A stretch of DNA of 64,000 nt from Ceratotherium simum simum. Taxonomy: Eukaryota > Chordata > Mammalia > Perissodactyla > Rhinocerotidae. A program made the position numbers and the translations under genes. The DNA is taken from contig NW_004454163.1 of assembly GCF_000283155.1 (NCBI RefSeq), positions 2,088,185-2,152,184 of the forward strand. The letters are read 5' to 3'. The notes under the pieces are model-generated. The model was not told where the DNA came from and ran no database searches. It saw nothing but the letters and a program-made list of their open reading frames with translations. Numbering within the stretch: the stretch's first letter is position 1; the number at the start of each line of letters is the position of its first letter. Shown here one piece after another: positions 37,639 to 47,196 of this stretch.

Positions 37639-40618
37639 CAGTCATGCATCACTTAACGATGAGGAGATGTTCTGAGAAATGCATCATTAAGCGACTTCGT
37701 CATTGTACTAATGTTATGTACATCATAGAGTGTACTTATACAAACCTGGATGGTATAGCCTACTACACAGCTAGATGGTATAGCTTATTGCTCTTAGGCT
37801 ACAAACCTGTACAGTATGTTACTGTACTGAATACTGTAGGCAATTGTAACACAATGGTAAGTATTTGGGTATCTAAACATAGAAAAGGTACAGTAAAAAT
37901 ACAGTATAAAAGGTAAATATGGAACACCTGTATAGGGCACTTACTGTGAATGGAGCTTGCAGGACTGGAAGCTCCTCCTGGTGAGTCAGCGAGTGAGTGG
38001 TAAGTGAATGTGAAGGCCTAGGACATTACACTACTGTAGACTTCATAAACACTGTACATTTAGGCTACACTATATTTATTTAAAAATAATTTTCTTTCTT
38101 CAATAATGAATTAACCTTAGCTTCCTGTAACTTTTTTACTTCATAAACTTTTAATTTTTTTAACTTTTGACTCTTTTGTAATAACACTTAGCTTAAAACA
38201 CAAACACATTGTATAGCTATAGAAAATTCTTTATATGCTTCTTTATATCTATAAGCTTTTTTCTATTTAAAATTTTTTTTACGTTTTTTATTTTTTAAAC
38301 TTTTTTGTTAAAATCTAAGATGCAAACGCACACATTAGCCTAGGCCTACGCAGAGTCAGGATCATCACTGTCTTCCACCTCCACATCTTGTCCCACTGGA
38401 AGGCCTTCAGGGGCAATAACACGCATAGAGCTGTCACCTCCTATGAGAACAATGTCTTCTGGAATACCTCCTGAAGGACCTACCCAAGGCTTTTTTTGAG
38501 GAGGTTTCGCTTTTTTCAGAAATATGTCCACGGTGGTTTACTTAGTTTCTTTTTTTCATCATAGATTTTCTTGTAAGCAGACAATGCACCATGAACAGTC
38601 TCCTCTATTAATGAAAACTTTTCAATATCGGGGTCCATGTTTTCAAACTTTTTAAGGAGCTTGTTGAGGACTGCAAAAGCTTCTGCTAAACCCTTCACTG
38701 TGAATTTTCTTGGGGGTTCCTTTTTTTGCCTGCAGTTTCCTTTTCTCTTGCCTCTTCTTCAGTTGTGTGTTCCTGTTCCAGTTCCAACAACTCCTCGTTA
38801 GTCAGTTCCTCAGGAACCACCTCTAGGAGCTCCTCAATGTCATCCTCATCTGCACCCAGGTTAGAGTTTTTGCCATCTCAACCACAGTCTTATTGATTTT
38901 TGCAACATCCTCATCCTTGGCAAATCCTTTGAAGTTATGGACAAACCTCTTGAGTGTCTTCTTCCAGATGCCATTCATACACTCCTTTGTGACATCATCC
39001 CTAGCCCAAGCGAGGTTCTTGATGCAGTCATAGATGTAATCCTTCCAAAACTGCATGAGTGACTTCTTCAGTTGCAGCAATAGCCTAGGCAAAGGTCCTC
39101 CTCGGGTAGTAGGCCTTAAAAGCTGCTACAACTCCTCGATCCATTGGTTGGATCAAAGAGGTGATGTTTGGAGGGAGGAACACTGCTTTGACATTGGAAT
39201 GAAAATCACCAATAAAGGACGATATTCAGGAGCATTATTAACAGCAAGCAAAATCTTTAAAAGTATGTAATTCTCCAAATGGTACTTCTCCATTTTGCTG
39301 GCATAGCAATTCAGGAGGGCATCTTGGAAGAGGAGCTGGATCATCCATGACTTCTTCTTGGTCTTGTAGTACACTGGCAGTGTGTTTAGTGACATGCTAG
39401 AAGGCCCTGGGGTTCTCGCTGTGCCAGATCACAGTGGGTTTCAATCTGCAACATTGCCCCCAAACAAGACTGTTATCCTGTTCTTAAAATCCTTGACACT
39501 TAGCATTGACTTGGCCTCCTTAGGGATGAAAGTCCCTTCAGGCATCCGTTTCCAGAGAGGGAGGACTCATCCATATGGAATATTTGCTCTGGCAAGTAAT
39601 TTTCTTCCACAATCAGCTTATCTAGAGTTTCAAAAAATTCTTCAGCTGCCTTTACATTAGCACTCTCAGACTTATCACTCACTTTCACATTATGTAATGA
39701 ATTACGATTCTTGAATCATTTAAACCACACAGAGCTAGCAGTAAATTCAACATTATAGTGAGGTACAGCCTTTTCTTTCAACATCGCAAACAAACTTTTT
39801 GCTTTTGCTGTGATTGTTATGGTGCTGAGATGGATAGCTTCTGTGTCTGTTCTTCAATCCAGGTCATTAAAAGTTTCTCCATGTCTGATAGGGGCCCTTT
39901 TCAAATTTTTGTTGGTCTCATTGCCTTCCATGAAGCAGATCCTTTAACAGCTTCCGTCACTTTGTTCTTGTTCTTCAAAATCGTAGCTATGGTGGAATGG
40001 GACATCCTGACTGTCAAGCAATAACCATCACTGATTTTCCACCTTCGTAGTCCTTAATCACTTGTAATTACATTTCCAAGTCAATTCACTTGACATGGTC
40101 TCTTACTGACAACATTAGCAGTGGATGTTGTATGCTTAGAAGCCGTGATGAATGAACAAAACAACACAAGACTAAATCAAGCACAAGAGAAAATGACTCA
40201 ATCAAGAGACACGGTAAACACAAGATGTATGAGGCTGCTGCTGGTGTAACATGGCATACTGTTTTACAGTAAACTTCTTTTTTTTATAAGTATAAAGAGT
40301 ACACTCTAAAATAACGATAAAAAGTATAGCATACTAAATATATAAACCAATAACATAGTGACTCATTATCATTATCAAATATTATGTGCTGTACATAATT
40401 GTATGTGCTATACTTTTATACGACTGGCAGTGCAATAGGTTTGTTTAAACCAGCATCACCACAAACATGTGAGTAATGTGTAGCACTATAAGGTTATGAT
40501 AGCTACGACATCACTAAATGATACGAATTTTTCAGCTCCATTATAATCTTATGGGAGCACTGTCATACATATACAAAGTCCATCAACGACCAAAACATCA
40601 TTATGCAGCATATGACTG
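37639..40618 (-). mobile_element. Near-complete Tigger-type (Tc1/mariner, pogo-like) DNA transposon, MER6/Tigger3-related
   Basis: The ends are inverted repeats: CAGTCATGCATCACTTAACG at the left, and at the right a sequence whose complement starts CAGTCATATGCTGCATAATG. It is flanked by TA on both sides (37637-37638 and 40619-40620), the TA target duplication of Tc1/mariner elements. Left-end text such as 'gtacttatacaaacctggat' and 'ctgaatactgtaggcaattg' matches the MER6/Tigger3 group as I remember it; the subfamily is not confirmed. At 2980 bp it is close to a full autonomous element. The strand is given for the transposase. Confidence 0.9.
38346..40145 (-). pseudogene. Tigger transposase remnant (CENP-B-like DNA-binding plus DDE domains)
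   Basis: The ancestral protein binds the element's ends and moves it by cut and paste. Fragments in several minus frames follow pogo/Tigger order. The expected start near 40145 reads ACGGCTTCTAAG in place of ATGGCTTCTAAG. Next come a helix-turn-helix part with MSHSTIATILKNKNKV (about 39970-40010), the first DDE aspartate in FHMDES (about 39570), the second acid position in LLAVNNAPEY (about 39236), where Asn replaces the expected Asp, and the third in ITSLIQPMDRGVV (about 39140). The C-terminal acidic part ends EVEDSDDPDSA before a stop at 38346. Several stops and frameshifts break it. The family also gave rise to host genes, but nothing here suggests domestication. Confidence 0.85.
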
Positions 40619-40620
40619 TA

Positions 40621-42210
40621 TACTAAATAGTAATGTAATTTAAATATTGCTTACTCCACTCTCTGATTATGATACAAACATATAATATTATAGGTAGTAT
40701 TAAACTAAGAAAACTTATGAATATGATGCAGTATATAAACACCAGTTTCATTCACTGCCTTAGCTAGACTATATTTGGAAAAATTCTCAATAGCATGTTA
40801 CAAGCCCTGTCCTTTCAAATATCCTAAATTCACTATTTAGTCCTATCCCATTCACATATAATGTAAAAGTAACTCCAATCTATACTATTATACAAATTTA
40901 GAAAAATGGATAATAAAATATTATGTTGTAACTCAGACTGTCTAAATATTCATCACATCTTGCAAAAACCATTTTGGTAAGATGTATAAGGTCTATGTGA
41001 GACTATCATAAAATCTCAATTTGGAGTATCATCAAATCATAGATAGACAGTTTAATAGACTCATTGATTATTGTATAATCTCATGAGTGATTTCAAGACA
41101 AAGAAAGGAAAATCAGTTATGAACAAAGAAAATTCAGATGGTTTTGATTCAATAGAAATCTTCTATCTAATAAGCCACATAGAGCTCATAAACTTGATGA
41201 AAATTTTTCATGTAATTATTTCATGAAATATTGCCCAGCTTAGATGTTATCCTTTGCTGGGATTTCCTGACAATAACTAAAAGCACACAATTATTTTTTA
41301 AAAATAAAAAAACAAAGCATAACAACCAACCAATCAAATAAACAAACAAAAAGCTTGCATTTCAAAGACGAGTATCATTATGGTTACAAAATGTCCCATA
41401 AAAATAAACACATAACTATTCTGTTCTCCTTTGTTGCTCCTCTAAGAGGCATTATATTGATTTATTGTGGAACTACAATACATTCAAATAGTAATTGAAA
41501 TGTGTTCTACTGGATTTTCATAGCAATAACAATAAAAAAACTCACAGATATCTCTGGAAATCACACTTCCGGTAGTAAATATAATTAACATTACAGAGGC
41601 AACAATCTCACAAGCTTGTTATGTTTAACACTCTGAAGAATGACAGATATATTAAGATATTTTAATATTTAATAATAAATTCTGAAAAATAACAGTGAAT
41701 AAAAAAATTTATTTTTGTTAAATTATTGAGTTAAAATACCTAGGAAATCTTAATTAAAATAATTAAGTAGCTTTTCACATAATATCTAATCAGGCAAAAA
41801 TATTAGATATACAAACAATTTTTATCTGAAACTTTTAAGAGCCCTTAGTAGTTATATTTATCCCTGTGTGAAGTAAAAAAAGAAAATAATAGTAATAATG
41901 TTTAGAGGCAGATGGTATTTTCCAAACTGTCCTTAATAGACAGTATTTTCCACTGCATATCCTCTTCCAGAAACTTGCCATGCCCATCAAGAGGAAGAGT
42001 CAATTTCCCTCCTCTTGTACATAGATGGCCTTGTGATGGCGTTTTTGTAAAGATTGAACCTAGAGCCTCAAATTGTCCGCCTTGGCTGGCCCTTCACGTT
42101 CTAGTCACAGCTGTCTTCCTACTCTTTTCCATCACCTCACTTTCCATTTTCAGGTTGATGCTGATGACCCAGAAGAAGGTGTACTACTGTTAACTGGCTT
42201 CCCCCTGCAG
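40621..42210. other. AT-rich sequence, mostly unassigned
   Basis: 40621-41900 is very AT-rich with nothing recognised. 41915-42200 is moderately GC-rich ('gaggaagagtcaatttccct') and may be an old LTR-derived repeat, but I cannot assign it. Confidence 0.35.
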
Positions 42211-42293
42211 TACTGCATATTGCCTTAGAATCATCCATGTCGAACAGGTACTGAACTGCATCAGCCATCATCTCCACTGTGGTTTTGTGTCAG
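42211..42293 (+). other. Candidate 83-nt exon
   Basis: Preceded by 'ggcttccccctgcag' and followed by 'gtaagt', the best donor match in the window ('gtcaggtaagt'). In the second frame it is open for 27 codons, beginning TAYCLRIIHVEQVLN. Other frames have stops. The upstream DNA may be repeat-derived. Chance is a real alternative and no parent gene is recognised. Confidence 0.22.
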
Positions 42294-43514
42294 GTAAGTG
42301 CGTGCTCAATCGTGCAACATTCATTGTGCTATGTAATATAGTGTGGAGTTTATCTTACAAGCAAATGTAGTGTCTCTGTATTTTACTTCAATCTCATATT
42401 AATATATTGAGTCTAAAGTGATCACTAAAATTTTTCAATTAAATTGGCTTAATATAATGCAGATATTTTTGCGATTTAGTGAAGAGTTTCAATACAAGGA
42501 ATGCAGATTGAGACACCTAAACAACTTTTCATAAATACAGATGCCAAGGTCAAAATCCAGACCTACTGAATCATGATATCTGAAGGTGGGTCCTGGGCAC
42601 TGGTCAGCTTAAATAGTAGTTTCAAATGTTATTGTTGATGCTCATCCTGGTTAAGAATTATCTTTTGGTGTTATCAATGTATCTGGGGATTTGGAAAAAC
42701 CATAAACCATATTTCTCATGAATGTCGTAGTCTAACATAGAAGGAATTAGTATAGAAAGACATTGCATACTATATATATATATATATAACTTTAAAAAGG
42801 AAGCTGACAGTTTTTAAAAAAATAATCTATTGAATTGAAATCCACGTAATATTAAATTAAAGTGAGCAATTCAGTGGCATTATTACATTCACAATATTAT
42901 GCAACCACCACCTTGTTTACTCTTAATCACCTCCTCACTGACTATGACTTGTCTTCATTTCATTCAAAAGAATTCTGTTCTTGACTCTTTCATTCTTTTG
43001 TTCTTTTGTCTTTCTGATTCACACCAGATCTACCTGTCCAACACTTCTGTCTGGCTTTGTGTCCAGTCACTGCGGAATGCACTGCGTGTGATACATGGAC
43101 ACGGGCAGGGCTGACGTGAGGAACTGAAAAGACGTCTTCGTGAAGCAGAGTTAGGAACACACATGGTTTGGTTTACAGAAGAAAAAGACAAGCTTATAGG
43201 AATCTTATAGGAAGACTCTCTGACACAGAGGAGCCCTTTGTTTTGCCTTCTTTCTCTTTACCACAGGCAGGTCACCAAATGTGTGCCAGAACTCTGCTTG
43301 GAGGGCTCCTTGGAGAGATTCTCACAGGAGTCTCTGTCAACTCCCTATAGTCTCTCATTGAACACTTTGCATTCTTAAATGTTTTATCTCACCATAGGAA
43401 ATTCGAGATCAGTTATGAGAGCCTACTCACTTATAGTAGAAGTTATGGACAGGGAGAGATGTCTCCAACTTACTCAATCAGACCTCAAGAACAAAAGCTA
43501 GTGTGTTAGAGTGA
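42294..43514. other. Unassigned sequence with a short (TA)n tract
   Basis: A pure TA run occupies 42769-42788. 42860-43010 ('ttacattcacaatattatgc', 'aaccaccaccttg') resembles the 3' region of an old L1 in reverse. No gene is supported. Confidence 0.4.
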
Positions 43515-43675
43515 AAACAACCTTGGACTACGAGGGAGAGCATTCCACACTCTAGCCTGAGCTCTGGCTTCACTAACTGTGTGAGTGATTGGTTTATCCT
43601 TCCTGGATTTCTTTTTCCTCATCTGCAAAATGGGGAAAAAATGTGTTGCATGGTATCTGTAGTGATCATGTGTGA
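43515..43675 (+). repeat. MIR SINE fragment
   Basis: 'ctctggcttcactaactgtg', 'tttcctcatctgcaaaatgg' and 'gtagtgatcatgtgtgaata' follow the forward MIR order. Confidence 0.65.
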
Positions 43676-43861
43676 ATATTCATTATTATATTTCAAAAAA
43701 AGATACAGCCCCTCACTTTTTGAAGTTTGTTTAAGTACTTGATGTTGTAAAACCTGGTTCTGGGAAAGTTGGTTTATACTGGAACACGTCCCAGAGAGAG
43801 AAATTTCCCTGATGACACAGCAGAAGTGGATTGGAAGGTCTCTGAGAAGTCCTCACATATT

Positions 43862-44150
43862 TTTTAACAGACTTAAAAAAATTTTTTGGCAGTTTTTGGT
43901 TTACAGAAAGATAGAGCAAAACCTTCAGAGAGTTTCCATATACCACCTCAATGCCCACTCTGGTTTCCCAGAAACAAGGCTGTCTTCCAAAGTGGCTGTA
44001 CCATTTTGCATTTCTATCAGAAATGAATGAGTGTTCCTCTTTCTCCACGTCCGTGCTAGCATTTCATGTTGTCATTTTTTGGGGGGGGTGGGGGGGAGAA
44101 GGTAGGATTTGAGCCATTCGAATAGGCATGAAGTGATATCTCACTGTTTT
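43862..44150 (-). mobile_element. L1M 3' fragment, left part of a rearranged copy
   Basis: Reverse L1 3' UTR text ('ggcagtttttggtttacaga') jumps at about 43980 to ORF2 C-terminal text ('ggctgtaccattttgcattt'). The intervening L1 section is missing here but appears inverted in the next fragment. A G8-T-G6 run lies at 44081-44096. Confidence 0.6.
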
Positions 44151-44154
44151 AGAA

Positions 44155-44345
44155 ATTGAGAGTTTTAAAAAGATCAAAATGCAGAGTGGATTGCAAGACA
44201 ATTTAGCCACTTCTTACAAAACTAAACCTACTATTACCATAGGATCCACTGAACACACTCCTTGGTATTTATCCAAATGAATTGAAAACTTATGTCCACA
44301 CAAAAACCTGCACACAGATATTTGAGCATCCTTGTGTGCATGCTT
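44155..44345 (+). mobile_element. L1M fragment, inverted relative to its left neighbour
   Basis: 'ggtatttatccaaatgaatt', 'gaaaacttatgtccacacaa' and 'aaacctgcacacagatattt' are forward-strand L1 ORF2 3' text. It corresponds to the section missing from the left part, so the copy was rearranged by inversion, either at integration or later. Confidence 0.6.
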
Positions 44346-44972
44346 GAGATTTCTTGTGGGTTCACCTGCTTGAGGTCATAGTCTCCATGGCTATGTGACA
44401 AGCTTCACACTGAATTGAACTCCAATTATTATTTCATTGAGGTTTTACAATGTTGAGTTTTTTATTTGTTTCCTCAGGAATAAATTTCCCAGGGACATTT
44501 TTAGTTCTCTGAACAGATTCTTATTGTTTCTTGGTAAAATCGATTTTGAGTATTCTGACACCTGTTTTGTCTGTCTATATGCTTGTCCAGAGTCTTGAGT
44601 ATTTGTTTGTCTATAAAACGAAACAGATATCAATAGAGAGAGGGCAGGCAGGAGAATGGTAAGTCCATCCTTGAGCTGGCTCCTGGAATGAAAGAGTTTT
44701 AAAGGTTAATCCTCAAACCCTTGTCGTTTTGACAAACTTTATCTGGATATCATTTCAAAACCTTGTAAAGAGAAATTTCTGCTTCAATCCAAGATATAGT
44801 AGCAGAGACCAGACTTGCCCTCTTACTGGAAACAAAGGAAAAAACATAAAACATAGGAAGCAATAGTTTTAAGTCACCTTATCAGGCAATGCTCCCTGAG
44901 AAATGAGACACATATGAGATGAGCCCTATGATTACTGCCTTGAGAGAATTTCTAGAAAGGGGAACATGAAGG
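44346..44972. other. Unassigned sequence
   Basis: No gene or repeat that I can name. Confidence 0.4.
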
Positions 44973-44987
44973 AAAAATCTAGATAGA

Positions 44988-45506
44988 TTTTTCAATACCA
45001 TAAAGCTTTGCATACTTTGGAGCTTATAATAATATTGATGTAGTTACTTTTTTTTTTTTTTTTTTTTTTTTTGTTTATTGCAGTAACATTGGTTTATAAC
45101 ATTGTAAAAATTTCAGGTGTACATCATTGTACTTCTATTTCTGCATGGACTACATCATGTTCACCACCAAAATACTAATTACAACCCATCACCACACACA
45201 TGTACCGAATTATCCCTTTCACCCTCCTCCCTCCCCCCTTCCCCTCTGGTAACCACCAATCCAATCTCTGTCCCTATGTGTTTGTTTATTGTTGTTATTA
45301 TCTACTACTTAAGTATTGAAAAATACATGATATTGGAGCTAGTTTTAGAGAATGTGTTTCATTGCATTATTTACTTTCCTGGGTAGATGTATGTGTGCAC
45401 ATACACAGAGCACCTTAATGTGCTTCATTTTCAAAGTATGCCTTCCTGGAGAGATTCCTGCCAATAAAGTGAGCGTGGCGATGAGAAAAAAAAAAAAAAA
45501 AAAAAA
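44988..45506 (+). pseudogene. Small processed retrocopy with poly(A) tail and target duplication, split by an L1
   Basis: The block is bounded by AAAAATCTAGATAGA at 44973-44987 and 45507-45521. It ends in about 26 A, preceded by AATAAA at 45463-45468, some 17 bases before the tail. That is the architecture of a reverse-transcribed polyadenylated RNA inserted by L1 machinery. Without the later L1 insertion (45047-45329) about 200 bases of transcript remain, probably a 5'-truncated 3' UTR ('cattttcaaagtatgccttc', 'gagattcctgccaataaagt'). It has no coding frame of note. I do not recognise the source RNA. Confidence 0.65.
45047..45329 (-). mobile_element. Young perissodactyl-type L1 3' end (reverse), 5'-truncated
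   Basis: A T-run of about 25 bases (poly(A) of the minus-strand element) is followed by 'tttattgcagtaacattggt', 'ttcaggtgtacatcattgta' and 'tctggtaaccaccaatccaa', the 3' UTR of a horse-lineage L1. The flanks ATATTGATGTAGTTA (45032-45046) and ATATTGGAGCTAGTTT (45330-45345) look like an imperfect target duplication. It lies inside the retrocopy and is therefore younger than it. Confidence 0.8.
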
Positions 45507-45521
45507 AAAAATCTAGATAGA

Positions 45522-46284
45522 ACTCAGCAGATCATCTAAGGAGATGGATCTGAGACTCCAGAAAGCAAAGCAACTAGAGTTTTCAGAACAGAATATAAGA
45601 AAGGAAACTTCTGCATAGAGGGGGAACTCACCATAAGTATTCAGCTGAGTGCAGATCAGTGCACAAGTGTGAGGTCACTACTCATGATGAAGGAAAGAAT
45701 AACCCAAAGGATTAGAGGTAACGGTGGCTGACAGTGACACAGGGTTGCGAAGAGTGCTTGTTCCCAACAGATGGATGGAAAATCTCTCAATTCACAATGC
45801 TTTGGGTGGAATAACAGAGAAGGATCTTACCTCAGTAGCGGGAAATAGTTATCCTTAGATCATGTATTCTCAATGGGGGCAATATCACCTCCAAGAGGTT
45901 AAAAATTGGTTCTTGAGAGTCAAGAAAATCTTAGCTATCACAATGTTTTATATACCTCTAAAGGGCCACAGTATAGAAATGGAAATACTGTATATTTGTG
46001 GCATTAAAATTTCATGAGGGGAGGGCGATTTGAAAAAAAAAAATCTAAAAAGGTTTCTTAGAGGACAATGAAAAATATTTAAGAAATATTGCCTTTAGGC
46101 CAACCTCTGCTCTGGTCTCATCTAACAAATCTTAAAAGAAAGGCTAGAAAGATTTAAACTGTTTTAAATAACTTAGCTGCATTCCAAAATAAAGGTTAAG
46201 AATACTTACAAGAATACAAAAATATCTACCAGCCAATAAGAAAAAAAGATTACCAGGAATGCAAAGTAATAGGAAAATTAAAAG
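45522..46284. other. Unassigned sequence, possibly L1-adjacent
   Basis: No gene supported. The last 150 bases may belong to the L1 that is clear from 46285 onward. Confidence 0.35.
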
Positions 46285-46674
46285 ATTCTGTTTCTTGAAA
46301 GACATTGTTAAGAGAAAGAAAAGACAATCTACTAACTAGGAAAAAATATTTGCAAATCATATATCAGACAAAGAACTTACATCTGGAATATATAAAAAAC
46401 TCGAAAACATTGATTTTAAGAAAACTAATAACCCCAGTAAAAAAAATTGGGCAGATCATTTGAATAGACACTTAACTACATAGATGATAGATAGATAGAT
46501 GGATGGATGGATAGCTAGATAGATAGATATAAGGATGGCAAATAAGCTAAGAACACGACAGGATGTCAATACCATCATTAATTTTTAGGGGATTACAAAT
46601 TAAAATGACAAGGAAAGACCAATGTATACTTTTTAGAATGGCTAAAAATTAAAAGACTAATGATATCAAGTTTT

Positions 46675-46990
46675 GTTTTTTTTTGTTTTTTATTTTTTGA
46701 GGAAGATCAGCCCTGCACTAACATCCACGCCAATCCTCCTCTTTTTGCCGAGGAAGACCGGCCCTGAGCTAACAACTATTGCCAATCCTCCTCCTTTTTT
46801 TTCCCCTTTTCTCCCCAAGGCCCCAGTAGATAGTTGTAAGTCATAGTTGCACATCCCTCTACTTGCTGTATGTGGGACGCCGCCACAGCATGGCCTGACG
46901 AGTGGTGCGTCGGTGCGCACTGGGATCCGAACCCAGGGCCGCCAGTAGTGGAGCGCGCGCACTTAACCGCTAAGCCACCGGGCTGGCCCC
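46675..46990 (-). mobile_element. Long ERE SINE (316 bp) inserted in the L1
   Basis: T-rich start, two successive modules ('gaggaagatcagccctgcac' and 'gaggaagaccggccctgagc'), then 'ccaaggccccagtagatagt', 'cgccacagcatggcctgacg', 'gggatccgaacccagggccg' and the terminal 'caccgggctggcccc'. It is flanked by TAATGATATCAAGTTTT (46658-46674) and TAACGATATCAAGTTTT (46991-47007), a 17-bp duplication with one change. The longest ERE in the window, and it retains many CpGs. Confidence 0.96.
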
Positions 46991-47196
46991 TAACGATATC
47001 AAGTTTTAGGGAAGATCTGAAGCACCAGGAGCTCTCATATAGTGCTGGTAGGAATGCAAAAGGATAAACCAGTTTGGAAACCAATCTGAGAGTTTATAAA
47101 CATTAAATACATACTTACTATATGATCTAGCCTTTTCACTCTAAGGCATTTACCCAATAGAAGAGAGAGCATGTGTCCATAAAAAGACTTGTACAT

